From: Protonemura montana
Taxonomy: Eukaryota > Arthropoda > Insecta > Plecoptera > Nemouridae
NCBI GenBank assembly: GCA_947568835.1
Contig: OX387611.1
Span: 6,514,001 to 6,578,000 of the forward strand
DNA: 64,000 nt
Reading direction: 5' to 3'
Shown: in pieces, positions 22,716 to 33,554 of the stretch
How positions within the stretch are numbered: the stretch's first letter is position 1
Layout: the number at the start of each line of letters is the position of its first letter
The notes under the pieces: generated by a model
Told to the model about the DNA's origin: nothing
The model's database searches: none
The model's input: only the letters and a program-made list of their open reading frames with translations
Position numbers and translations under genes: made by a program

Positions 22716-23305
22716 CCTGTTGGTAAAAACTGAAGATAGGCAATCAAATTTTTGGTTTAAATCTACGCAATATTTTAGTAAAAAAGTAAAAAAATAAAAA
22801 AAAACTGCATGGATCCCTCCAATTATTATTTTTTTGAGAATTGTTTTTATTTTCCGTCTTATTCCAATCACTATTAGAATATTACACAATTACTTTGACT
22901 GATACATAAAAAATATCTGACAAGTCACGAACTTATAAATTTTTTTTTATATAAATATAAAAAATCACCAGATCAACCTCCGGCATTTCTAAAGAAAAAT
23001 CAATCAAAGGAAGCCACGCATGTCTCAGACCGCTGGAGAACCCCAGCTACGTATATAAAGCTACGTCACGAATCAGGATTCCTGGCAACATCCTTGACTG
23101 GGTCAGTCAACCAGGATCAGACCAGTTTCGTTACTGCTGAGTAATAGCATTACCTGAATCTCTGTTGGCCGTCTCCACAACTCCGAGCTTATTCCTAACC
23201 ATCATACATGTAAATGTTGATATCACCATGGTAACAGCCGTTGGAAACCTGAAATAACCGTCTGTGATTGGCTGATAATTTTTAAACTTCGGTTCTAAAT
23301 TATCA
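22716..23305. other. AT-rich spacer
   Basis: No coding evidence. It includes poly-A/T tracts and, from 23010, slightly GC-richer sequence without a recognised feature. Confidence 0.35.
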
Positions 23306-23877
23306 TTTGGGTAAGGTTGGTTTTTGGATGGGAGACCATCATACACATGACCAGTTCTGTTCGGGAGAGAGGTTGGAGGGATGAACGTTAAGCAACACTG
23401 CGCTGAGTCAGGTATTTGATGAGTGACCATCATACACATGACCAGTTCTGTTCGGGAGAGAGGTTGGAGGGATGAAAGTTAAGCAACACTTCGCTGAGTC
23501 AGGTATTGGATGGGTGACCATCATACACATGACCAGTTCTGTTCGGGAGAGAGGTTGGAGGGATGCACGTTAAGCAACACTGCGCTGAGTCAGGTATTGG
23601 ATGGGTGACAATCATCCACATGACCAGTTCTGTTCGGGAGAGAGGTTAGAGGGATGAACGTTAAGCAACACTGCGCTGAGTCAGGTATTGGATGGGTGAC
23701 CATCATACACATGACCAGTTCTGTTCGGGAGAGAGGTTAGAGGGATGAACGTTAAGCAACACTGCGCTGAGTCTGGTATTGGATGGTTGACCATCATACA
23801 CATGACCAGTTCTGTTCGGGAGAGAGGCTGGAGGGATGAAAGTTAGTACAGCAACTTCACTCACCTTGCTCTTTATG
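23306..23877 (+). mobile_element. 5S-derived SINE with expanded internal 91-bp units (about 5)
   Basis: Successive units run from GTGACCATCATACACATGAC through GTTCGGGAGAGAGG to GTTAAGCAACACTGCGCTGA and back to GGATGGGTGACC. Each carries 5S box A- and box C-like sequence. The canonical head is missing and the body is cut off after TTCACTCACCTTGCTC. Confidence 0.88.
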
Positions 23878-24219
23878 GACCAGTCATCAGTGGAATGTGC
23901 ATTATTATTTTTAAAATATTATTTTTCAATATTTGTATTGCTCCTCTTTTATCAAAGTGTAGACTTGTAGAAAACATCACATTTAACTCAAAACTCCAAG
24001 AAATTATCTGCCATATCACGTTTATAAATTTATAATATTTTCAACTTTTGGAACTATCAATTTTTTAATTTTGTGAATTTATAGCTCTAATCGAGCAAAT
24101 TAAATAGGTTCTGTAATTACAAGATTCTGTAATTAGAGGTCGTAAAAGGAGGCTTGAAAGGTTCATAAATAAGAAAAGTATATATAACAGGTTTTCGAAC
24201 CATAAAAAAAAAAAAAATT
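23878..24219. other. AT-rich spacer
   Basis: No features beyond A/T tracts. It leads into the CGACGTTTCG terminal motif at 24230. Confidence 0.35.
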
Positions 24220-24262
24220 TGAAATTTTTCCCGACGTTTCGTAACGTATGCATCCTCATTTA
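24220..24262 (-). repeat. Penelope-like/MITE terminal motif
   Basis: Reverse complement ...CGTTACGAAACGTCGGGAAA, the same end as copies at 6.1, 37.2 and 38.3 kb, immediately before the tRNA-like array. Confidence 0.5.
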
Positions 24263-24269
24263 TTCATTC

Positions 24270-25230
24270 GGGACATCCTGAATGCAAGGCAGACATGGCG
24301 CTCTCACTACCAGGATAGCCGGCCATCAGAATCTTACCTGAGACCTACCGAATGCAAGGCAGACATGGCGCTCTCACTACCAGGATAGCCGGCCACCAGG
24401 ATCAAACCTGGGACCTCCCGAATGCAAGACAGACATAGCGCTCTCACTACCAGGATAGCCGGCCACCAGGATCGAACCTGGGACCTCCTGAATGCAAGGC
24501 AGACATGGAACTCTCACTATCAGGATAGCCGGCCACCAGGATCAAACCTGGGACCTCTCGAATGCAAGGCAGACATGGCGCTCTCACTAACAGGATAGCC
24601 GGCCACCAGGATCAAACCTGGGACCTCCCGAATGCAAGGCAGACATGGCGCTATTACTACCAGGATAGCCGGCCACCAGGATCGAACCTGGGACCTCCTG
24701 AATGCAAGGCAGACATGGAACTCTCACTATCAGGATAGCCGGCCACCAGGATCAAACCTGGGACCTCTCGAATGCAAGGCAGACATGGCGCTCTCACTAC
24801 CAGGATAGCCGGCCACCAGAATCTTACCTGAGACCTACCGAATGCAAGGCAGACATGGCGCTTTCACTACCAGGATAGCCGGCCACCAGGATCAAACCTG
24901 GGACCTCCCGAATGCAAGACAGACATAGCGCTCTCACTACCAGGATAGCCGGCCACCAGGATCGAACCTGGGACCTCCTGAATGCAAGGCAGACATGGAA
25001 CTCTCACTATCAGGATAGCCGGCCACCAGGATCAAACCTGGGACCTCTCGAATGCAAGGCAGACATGGCGCTCTCACTACCAGGATAGCCGGCCACCAGG
25101 ATCAAACCTGGGACCTCCCGAATGCAAGGCAGACATGGCGCTATTACTACCAGGATAGCCGGCCACCAGGATCGAACCTGTGACCTCCCAAAGGCAAGGC
25201 AGACATGGCGCTCTCACTACCAAAATAGCC
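24270..25230 (-). repeat. Tandem array of about 13-14 tRNA-like 70-bp units
   Basis: On the minus strand each unit reads GCCGGCTATCCTGGTAGTGA, GAGCGCCATG, CTTGCATTCGGGAGGTCCCA, GGTTCGATCCTGGTGGCCGGC. A tRNA-like A box/D arm, a B box (GGTTCGATCC) in a T-arm hairpin (CCAGG...CCTGG) and GCCGGC ends are visible. The D/T segments resemble tRNA-Ala. The period is close to one tRNA, so there is no spacer, and the palindromic GCCGGC serves both ends. Variants recur every 490 bp (seven units; for example AATCTTACC at 24330 and 24820). The T loop is one base short, so the units are probably not functional tRNAs. Confidence 0.85.
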
Positions 25231-25467
25231 AACACATAAATCCGCCCACACATTGTAATAGAACAATCTCATAAATATTAACGAATTCAGTCAATTAAAA
25301 ATGCATTAAATTTCACACATAATGCAAGTGCAACCGACATACACGTCGCGTAACAAGTGTTTACGCAATGCACTTCTAGTTGCATCGATGCAGTCACGGT
25401 GCACTTGATTTCTGAGTCAAGGTGGCCGGCGTAGTGTTTTATTGGTGGCAAATGCTAATTTAAAAGC

Positions 25468-26167
25468 TAGGCGAGTTTGGAAGTTGAGCAATACTGCGCA
25501 GGGTCAAGTATTGGATGGGTGACCACCGAACTGTTTGGCGTGTTGGAAACACCGGTTTTTGTGAGATCACCGAAGTTAAGCAACACTGCGCTGAGTCAGG
25601 TATTTTTTGGGTGACCATCATACACATTGGCCAGTTCTGTCCGGAAGAGAGGTTGGAGGGATGAAAGTTAAGCAACACTGCGCTGAGTCAGGTATTAGAT
25701 GGGTGACCATCATACACACGACCAGTTCTGTTCGGGAGAGAGGTTGGAGGAATGAAAGTTAAGCAACACTGCGCTGGGTCAGGTATTGTATGGTTGACCA
25801 TCATACACATGACCAGTTCTATTCGGGAGAGAGGTTGGAGGAATGAAAGTTAAGCAACACTGTGCTGAGTCAGGTATTGTATGGTTGACCATCATACACA
25901 CGACTAGTTCTGTTCGGAAGAGAGGTTGGAGGGATGAAAGTTAGTACAGCAACTTCACTCGCCTTGCTTATCAACCTCTTGACAGTATGGATTTGTGAAG
26001 GAATCCTGTTGTCCTTCGCAAGGGACTCCAATTGGTCTTCGACAGGAGTGGGCTATACCTGCTGGCACCGGATTTCCCTTTCACTACTTTTCTATGCTAG
26101 TTTCATCTTTCTCTATTCATTCACCGACGCCATGAAACCAGTGGTAAATATCCCGTTGTCAAAACCA
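25468..26167 (+). mobile_element. 5S-derived SINE with several internal units
   Basis: Two 5S-like heads (25468 and about 25535), three to four 91-bp linker units, body and tail ending TTGTCAAAACCA. The body is shortened relative to 10293-10745. Confidence 0.88.
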
Positions 26168-27385
26168 ATCAAAATTGTATGAAATTAAAAGGTTTAATAC
26201 AAGAATGATTGCTACTCTGAAGAGAGCGAAACAGGCGGATGTTTAGGTTCCCCAATAAATGAGCAATGCAAATGAAACACCCACTATCATGTTTTAAGAA
26301 AAGGAGGAGACGTTACTTAGGAATACTCAACTCATACATTGAGGATATTTGAGTCAAGGCAAGATTGGAAGTATTTAACCTTAAGATGATCGAGTTTAAT
26401 TAAATCGTATCTAAAAAGTGGACGTAGCCTTAGTAAAGTATCTGTTACAATTAAAGAAAGTAACATCATGTGGACACGTGCATGACCATGTCTTGACTCG
26501 ACATTGAATTTCGATTTGCATTGAGTAGCTTTCAAGATCACGTCTGTGATGCAATGAATTGATTTTGTTATATATCGCTAATAAAATGTAAAAATATACT
26601 CTGGTGTAGGTGAAAACGGTTTTGCTCTGTTGATTAGGTTTTTTGGTCCTAAAAAGGACCGCGTCGGTGGTCACTTTTTAGGACCAAAAAACCTAATCAC
26701 CAGAGCAAAACCGTTTTCACCTACACCATCATCTACACCGGCTCTGAACCCCTTCGTCTTACCAAAATATACTCTGTGAACAAGAAATATTTATTCAGAT
26801 TTTTTTCAACTTTTTTTACTCATATATATTTTTTTAGCAAAGTTAATAAATAAATAATTCGTTTTTGGGCATCAATTTTTGAGAGGTTAGTAGTGTTCCA
26901 AATAATAAAATACCCCGTGCATTGCAAGCGTTTGAAATGTTAATCAGATTTCAAATAAATAATTTGTTTATTTGTCATTTGATAATTTATATAATCTTAA
27001 CTTTGTCAAGTTTTCCATTAATAAGCTATGATAAAGGTAAAATCAAAAAATATTTTAGGCAATACATTTTTTTTTGCAGCTTGGATTTAGGACAAAAAAT
27101 ACCAATCAAATTCATTTAAAAAACGTCTCAGAACTAAATTCGAACATTTCGAAAGTGTCCTGAAAATTTCATTCAAATCGGTCCAACTGTTAGGCCGGTA
27201 TAAAGAGCGAAAAATGACATACAATCAAAAAAAACTTTCCGTATTTATTTTTCTGGTAGTCAAATTGAGTCTTCGCTAAGCTCGTCCACTTAATGTGTCT
27301 ACTCGTTTTAAAAAGAAAATAGATAAAAAATAAATAGAGTAATAATAACTTGAAATATCAATTCTCTCACGGGATAGAATTTTGG
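26168..27385. other. AT-rich interval with a hairpin insertion and a tRNA-SINE tail
   Basis: Holds the 26603-26727 hairpin (separate entry). A tRNA-SINE tail lies at 26868-26940 (GGGCATCAATTTTTGAGAGG, AATAAAATACCCCG). No gene is recognised. Confidence 0.5.
26603..26727. repeat. Near-perfect hairpin, arms about 58 bp, flanked by 13-bp direct repeats
   Basis: GGTGTAGGTGAAAACGGTTT...GCTCTG is mirrored by CAGAGC...AAACCGTTTTCACCTACACC. The inner TTTTTTGGTCCTAAAAAG and CTTTTTAGGACCAAAAAA also pair, leaving a very small loop. AAAATATACTCTG lies just before it (about 26590) and again at about 26766, like a target-site duplication. Confidence 0.88.
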
Positions 27386-27387
27386 CA

Positions 27388-27785
27388 CAACGGTTTGACA
27401 TGTTGGAAACGCCGGTTCTCGTGAGATCACCGAAGTTAAGCAACACTGCGATGAAACAGGTATTGGATGGGTGACCATCATACACATGACCAGTTCTGTT
27501 CGGGAGAGAGGTTGGAGGGATGAAAGTTAGTACAGCAACATCACTCGCCTTGCATATCAACCTCTCGACAGCATGGATTTGTGAAGGAATTCTGTTGTTC
27601 GCGTTGTACCGTCCTTCGGAAGGGACGTTAAGCCGGTGATAACCTTTGACTTCGACAGAAGTTAGCTACGTGCCGGCACCGGGTTTCCTAAATTAGGTTC
27701 AACATTACCCAATCATTCATTGGCGCCATTACACAGGTGTCAAAACAGTGCGTCGTTAAGACCCACTAATCAATCGATTAAGGTA
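27388..27785 (+). mobile_element. 5S-derived SINE, near-complete single-unit copy
   Basis: Head GTTTGACATGTTGGAAACGC, box C GGATGGGTGACC, one linker, body and tail ending near AATCAATCGATTAAGG. One of the cleanest short copies. Confidence 0.9.
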
Positions 27786-27854
27786 CCTTTAAGCAGAGCG
27801 ACATTAACGCTTGCAGCAACTCACTTCTCAAATATTTATTTTAGTCTTTTTTCC

Positions 27855-28064
27855 ATGGGAAGTAACAAAAAGCACGCATGTAAATCGAGAAGGAAATTGA
27901 ACGCATTGGTGGGCGACGACGAGTATCGAAAGCGATCAGTTGATTACACCTTGATTAATCAAGTGCAACAGGAGGTGACGATCCTCGAGTCTCAAGGAGA
28001 ACTTCAAGGTTTGCTCACAAAAATCAAATTGACTCAACCCCGTTGTTCTGGGGAATTGCTTTAA
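27855..28064 (+). CDS. Hypothetical small ORF (69 aa), unrecognised
   Basis: ATG in MGSNKKHACKSRRKLN opens 69 codons to TAA, lying between two SINEs. Composition is coding-like (charged, few A/T-biased codons), and it contains YTLINQVQQEVTILESQGEL, likely helical. An acceptor-like TTTATTTTAG precedes it. No family is recognised. It could be a lone exon, a retrocopy remnant or chance. Confidence 0.22.
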   Translation: MGSNKKHACKSRRKLNALVGDDEYRKRSVDYTLINQVQQEVTILESQGELQGLLTKIKLTQPRCSGELL

Positions 28065-28074
28065 GTAAATATTA

Positions 28075-28735
28075 GTTATGTTTAACGACGCTCTGTTTCG
28101 AAAATGGGCCCTGTGTTTCTGGTTTAACGGCGTCGGTGAATGAGTGGAACATAATCAGGATGATGATGAACCTAGCCTAGAAGGGAGGAGGGGAAACCCG
28201 GTGCCGGCACGTAGCCTATACTCATTTATAAAATGCACCGAAGGGACCACCACTCAGAAATATGATTCCTCCACAAATCCATACTGTCGAGAGGTTGATA
28301 AGCAAGGCGAGTGAAGTTGCTGTACTTACTTTCATCCCTCTAACCTCTCTCCCAAACAGAACTGGTCATGTGTATGATGGTCACCCATCCAATACCTGAC
28401 TCAGCGCAGTGTTGCTTAACTTTCATCCCTCCAACCTCTCTCCCGAACAGAACTGGTCCTGTGTATGATGGTCACCCAACCAATACCTGACTCAGCGCAG
28501 TGTTGCTTAACTTTCATCCCTCCAACCTCTCTCCCGAACAGAACTGGTCATGTGTATGATGGTCACCCATCCAATACCTGTCCCAGCGCAGTGTTGCTTA
28601 AAATCAGTGATCTCACAAGGACCGGTGTTTCCAACACGCCAAACCGTTCTGTGGTCACCTATCCAATAACTAACCCAGTGCATTGTTGCTTAACTTCAGT
28701 GATGACATAAAAACTGGTGCTTGTACCACACCAAA
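28075..28735 (-). mobile_element. 5S-derived SINE, minus orientation, multi-unit
   Basis: Reads tail to head on the + strand: GTTTAACGACGCTCTGTTT, the body (CCACAAATCCATACTGTCGA), three linker/box C units (GGTCACCCATCCAATACCTG), then two heads with AACACGCCAAACCGTTC. Orientation is opposite to the neighbour at 27388. Confidence 0.9.
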
Positions 28736-28740
28736 ACGAG

Positions 28741-28772
28741 CGTCCGCTCATTTGCGTGGAGCGAAACATGTA
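28741..28772 (+). repeat. Solo fragment of the 70-bp minisatellite
   Basis: CGTCCGCTCATTTGCGTGGA followed by GCGAAACA matches one monomer of the 19965-20432 array. It stands alone directly after a SINE. Confidence 0.75.
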
Positions 28773-29939
28773 TCTATTTAGCTACCTTGACTACATGCTG
28801 AAGGCGTCTATTACATAAGGAAGTGCAAGAGTGTTTTTCATTTCACAGATAAAGTGACTCTTAAGTTTCAAGGAAGCCTTGGTGAGCCTGCGTACCTGTT
28901 TTGATTGTTAATGCTTGCAATTTTGAGGTTAAGGTTGACATGTAATTTCTAATACCTTTTTGAAGGTGGTTTTATTTACATATGTGTGTTTTGTGACTGG
29001 TTCTTAGAATTGTTTGGTGCTTCTGTGACTTGTTACACGTACCATTACATGACAGAGATTCTTGATAAATAATAAGCAATAAATGTAAATAAAATAAATA
29101 AAATAAATACGGCTGGACTGTTTTTTATAAAGTTGTGTTAATTTTATTTGTATTTCTGTTTTGTAATTATAATTTTTCTGGTTTAGACACTGAAATACAC
29201 GCAAAATATATTAATACAAAACTTAAATATAGTCTAAGTCAACTGGTTCATTAAAACTGTACAAACATTCATATTATAAAGGTTGTAATTGCTTAGAAAA
29301 AGGACCCTCTTAATTTTCTAGGTTGCTGATTGATAGATTTTTTTCTTAAAACATCTATACAAAAAATACCTAAGTAGTTAGAATAAATAAATATACAAGA
29401 AATCTTACAAAATGTGTCCGAACTTAAAATTGGTAGTTGTCATGTTGGTAGTTATTTTGAATCCTTCTCTAACCACCAGCATCCCTTACTAAAAAAAATT
29501 GCAATTCAGATAACAAAATCAATTTTTACAGAATTGCATTAAAAGTTGCAATCAATAACCTATCAAATGCAAGAAAAAGCACCTCGTTAATGATAATTTT
29601 CTTAAGAAATCGACCTTGGGACACATACATAATCGCAATCAATCAAGCAGTAGCAAAATTCCACTTCCTCATGCAAGCCACTGCCAAAGCATACCACTAA
29701 CAAGCGACCAAACATGACAAGGCTAATGAACGGGTCAGTGTTAACATTGAAAACAAAAAACGCAATCTCCTGCTAAAATCCTAGAGTGTGTTCAGAGGCA
29801 AACTGTCACGAGGCACCAGAGCCGTTTCGTTTTATTCAAATGTAGAGCATCAAGATTATTGTTTCCTTCTAAATTAAAATAAACCCGGAATTGAAGTTAG
29901 CTTCAAGCATTGTAATTCTTGCTATTTTTACTTGCCGAA
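28773..29939. other. AT-rich spacer
   Basis: No recognisable gene or repeat family. It contains an (AAATAAAT)-like tract at about 29085-29110. Confidence 0.4.
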
Positions 29940-30425
29940 CCAAACGGTTTAACGTGTTGGAAACACCGGTCTTCGTGAGATCACCGAAGTTAAGCAAAAC
30001 TGGGCTGGTTCAGGTATTGGATGGGTGACCACTGAAAGGTTTAACGTGTTGGAAACACCGATCTTCGTGAGATCACCGAAGTTAAGCAAAACTGCGCTGG
30101 GTCAGGTATTGGATGGTAGACCACCGAAAGGTTTAACGTATTGGAAACACCGGTCTTTGTGAGATCACCAAAGTTAAGCAAAACTGCGCTGGTTCAGGTA
30201 TTGGATGGGTGACCACCGAAAGGTTTAACGTGTTGGAAACACCGGTCTTCGTGAGATCACCAAAGTTAAGCAAAACTGCGCTGGTTTAGGTATGAATAGG
30301 AGACCACCGAAAGGTTTAACGTATTGGAAACACCGGTCCTCGGATTATCACTGCAGTTAAGCAACACTGCGCTGTGTCATGAATCAGATGGGTGACCATC
30401 ATACACATGACCAGTTCTGTTCAGT
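29940..30425 (+). repeat. Tandem array of 5S-like heads (about 5 units, about 91 bp)
   Basis: Repeated GGTTTAACGTGTTGGAAACA, CCGGTCTTCGTGAGATCACC, AAGTTAAGCAAAACTGCGCT, GGTATTGGATGGGTGACCAC without the SINE body. Box A- and C-like regions are kept. Only the last unit leads into a truncated linker. Confidence 0.88.
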
Positions 30426-30479
30426 AAAACATTACTTACCTTGCTCTCGAGTAATCGAATTTAAGACTGGATTACGTTC

Positions 30480-30640
30480 AATGAATCTTTATTAATGCTA
30501 ACCTCAACGGTTCATTAACATGTATCGATATTTTGAGTTGTAATAATTTAATTTTAGAGGTTTTTTAAACGCTATCAGGTATTCCTCCGTTACCACGTTT
30601 GCTTCAGCAGATCGTTAAACATTAACGCTAGCTCTCTGAC
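30480..30640 (+). repeat. Dispersed repeat family copy
   Basis: TAATGCTAACCTCAACGGTT, TCGATATTTTGAGTTG, GTTACCACGTTTGCTTCAGC parallel 54530-54690 and, inverted, 15180-15340. Confidence 0.6.
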
Positions 30641-30649
30641 TTTGTGCAC

Positions 30650-30869
30650 TCTATGCTAGAAGGTATTTGGTATCAGTCATCGGACGGCGTAACCCTGGTG
30701 ATCATTTCGAAGGCTGTGGAAAGTGGATGGCGGCGACGGTAACCTTCCCTGGGGCTTGTCGAACGATGGCGGTAGTCAGTTAGCGTCTAGGCTCCATTCG
30801 ACAAACACCGTGTCAGTGCTAACAGGTATCGCGGCAAGACAGCTTCCTGTATTCCGATACCAGATTCAG
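30650..30869 (+). other. Possible non-coding first exon (alternative DUOXA 5' exon?)
   Basis: GC-richer stretch ending in a strong donor, CAG|GTAAGG (30869/30870), with an Inr-like TCAGTC near 30675. It has several upstream ATGs whose frames do not join the DUOXA frame. It could be a 5' UTR exon spliced to 37914, but there is no proof. Confidence 0.2.
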
Positions 30870-31344
30870 GTAAGGGTTAGAGGATTTTATTATAAGAAAT
30901 ATTAATAAATTCTCAGATATTTGTGCCCAAATATTGGTGTGCCGTTTGGTGTTTTTAGTGTTTCTAATGATGAATGCTTTGCTAAAGGCAAGCATTTGCA
31001 ATTGGAATGGGATTTACAAAATGTAGAGGATATTTGACAAGAGAAAAAAAGATTTTAGGTGAAGTTTAAGGTGATTTCGTAAAATTATTACCGGGATTTT
31101 GTTGATTAAAGGATGATTTTGGATTCTCATTTATTATTTTATCATTCATTGAAACTGTAAGGTAAATCGTGTATTTACGGTTAAATTCTTAACGCTATTC
31201 ATTCATTTAATCCGTTTCTTTTCTCTTTAAATTCAGTCTTCGTTCTTCCAATCTTTTTTAGACTACTTCCTCTTTCTGTTCTAGCCTTTTATACCTCAAA
31301 TACTTCAGGGACTGAGAGATCCTGCGAGAATGGAGTTTTGTGTG

Positions 31345-31540
31345 CACAGCAAAGTTTGTAGAATATCCAGCCGGTAACCGGAAAGTCCCGGGTTCGTATT
31401 CCGGTTCGGTCACACATGTGCCCTGGCCTCGGCCACCAAATTTCAACTAAACTTTATTTTCCATAAGATGCATGCTCCCTAAAAGCCTTAGTCTATGCGG
31501 GAGGATATGGTCTACCCCAAAAACTCAAGTGCATTAGTTT
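31345..31540 (+). repeat. tRNA-Lys-like SINE, degenerate
   Basis: ATCCAGCCGGTAACCGGAAA, GTCCCGGGTTCGTATTCCGG, then a GTGCCCTGGCCTCGG tail. Related to the clearer copy at 48219 (GCCCGGATAGTTTAGTCGG). Confidence 0.6.
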
Positions 31541-31564
31541 TAAAGTGTCCAAGTGGTAATTAAT

Positions 31565-32268
31565 ATGGTCTTTGTTCGATTCATGTCCATCTTGTCAGGT
31601 GTCAACGTTTCAACCCGTCTCGACTCGACCATCTAAGCTGTGTTGCCAACTCACGTACCTACCCCAACCCCTTCCCATCAGGAGGGCCTTTGTTCAATTC
31701 ATGTCCATCTTGTCAGGTGTCAACATTTCAACCCGTCTCGACTCGACCATCTAAGCTGTGTTGCCAACTCACGTACCTACTCCCACCCCTTCCCATCAGG
31801 AGGGTCTTTGTTCGATTCATGTCCATCTTGTCAGGTGTCAACATTTCAACCCGTCTCGACTCGACCATCTAAGCTGTGTTGCCAACTCACGTACCTACCC
31901 CCACCCCTTCCCATCAGGAGGGTCTTTGTTCGATTCATGTCCATCTTGTCAGGTGTCAACATTTCAACCCGTCTCGACTCGACCATCTAAGCTGTGTTGC
32001 CAACTCACGTACCTACCCTCACCCCTTCCCATCAGGAGGGTCTTTGTTCGATTCATGTCCATCTTGTCAGGTGTCAACATTTCAACCCGTCTCGACTCGA
32101 CCATCTAAGCTGTGTTGCCAACTCACGTACCTACCCTCACCCCTTCCCATCAGGAGGGTCTTTGTTCGATTCATATCCATCTTGTCAGGTGTCAACATTT
32201 CAACCCGTCTCGACTCGACCATCTAAGCTGTGTTGCCAACTTACATACCTACCCCCACCCCTTACCAT
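31565..32268. repeat. 118-bp minisatellite, about 6 copies
   Basis: The unit contains TTCATGTCCATCTTGTCAGG, ACCCGTCTCGACTCGACCAT and TAAGCTGTGTTGCCAACTCA, ending CCCCTTCCCATCAGGAGG. Units are nearly identical, suggesting recent expansion. A diverged, inverted solo unit lies at 42280-42375. Confidence 0.95.
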
Positions 32269-32576
32269 GAAGTAAATTGAGCGTTGTAAATTCGCTAGAT
32301 TGATTTTAAATCCCATTTACTTACGTTGCTCATAAATTTATTTTACTTTTTATTTTATACTTAAAAAATAATATCAGAAATGGCTTTTTTTATTAAGATA
32401 CATTGCAAATGTTTCTCTGTTTAACCTACCAAGAGTAGTTTTGACCGATTACTGTCGCAAAATCTCATGCACAGACTTCCAAAACATTCCACTGACGAAG
32501 CAGCAACGAACAACATTTATTTTTGCAAAATAATGGACGAGATTTTATTTTTTATTACATATTATTTAAATTTTAA

Positions 32577-32660
32577 CATCGACCGGCAAAATTGGGAGGT
32601 CCCGGTTTCATATCCCAGTTCGGTTGCACGTTTTTCCCAGTCTAGCCTCCCTTCCCATTA
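32577..32660 (+). repeat. tRNA-Lys-like SINE fragment
   Basis: CGACCGGCAAAATTGGGAGG, CCCAGTTCGGTTGCACG, CCAGTCTAGCCTCCCTTCCC parallel 48240-48320. Confidence 0.7.
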
Positions 32661-33554
32661 AAAAAAAAGAGTAGATTTCAAGAAATAAAACAGCTGTGAC
32701 TTTTTAAAAATAATAACTTCACAGTGTCCTGAATTCTTTCTTTGAACTTTCTTTCCGCCAACGAAATGGGAACTCAGGTCCTTTTTCAGGACTTTTGTTC
32801 TTTAGGAGCAAACCCGTTTTATACGCTATCAAAATTTAGATAGATTATATTTTATTAAAACCATCTGTCATAGCTATCTAAACCCATTTTTGCCTTAAGA
32901 GCCAACCAAATTCACATCCAAAAACATGCTGCGGGATCTGATATTAGTTATTCTAATAATACCTACATAAACTTAAGGGATTACACAAACCTGTTTAGAC
33001 CTTTTTGACTCTGACACTGACTTTAATGCCAACAAAAGGATGACCATACCGACTTAAGATATCCACTCACCAGGATCATACCATCTAAATATTCAATACG
33101 GATCTCTCTACCAAAAGCTACAATTAACAAACCCACTGTAAATGTCAAACTTCATAAAACTTGATACATATTTGTTATAATACCTGTAATCATTACTGAC
33201 AGTTAGCAGAACGCTTTGAGTTATTCAAATAAATACCTTTCTTAAATCGCCCCAGGCTAAGAATTCCGTGACGTCATACCGGAGGATATTTTTCTCAAGG
33301 TTCCCGCTATTACAGATAATGCTCCGGAGCCCAGCATCTGGTTGCTAGGCGACCGTAGGTAACCCGGAACTAGTGGATACAGATCATAGATAGAGCAGAA
33401 AGACTTAATCATTTGCCACCTACGCGAATTTTAATATAGGGAAAGGACTTTCAAAGCTTTTTTTAATGGGTAACGGGTTCGGTGGCATTGTGATATTTAG
33501 TGAGTGGCATGCCTCACCTAGAAGGATGTCGAGGGTGAACCCGGTGTCAGTATG
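32661..33554. other. AT-rich spacer holding a compact promoter-like motif cluster
   Basis: No gene is recognised. The GC-richer segment at 33260-33372 is described separately. The tail of the interval (33500-33554) may be a worn SINE-tail piece. Confidence 0.4.
33269..33370. promoter_or_regulatory. CRE + RFX X-box + ETS-like motif cluster
   Basis: Within 100 bp: palindromic TGACGTCA (33269-33276); GTTGCTAGGCGAC (33341-33353), whose complement GTCGCCTAGCAAC fits the RFX X-box GTNRCC-N-RGYAAC; and CCCGGAAC (about 33363). There is no adjacent gene start. It may be an enhancer, an unannotated promoter or chance. Confidence 0.3.

Noticed and set aside
24270-25230. Functional tRNA gene cluster
   Set aside because: The T loop is short, the anticodon arm is imperfect and units share acceptor ends without leaders or T-run terminators.
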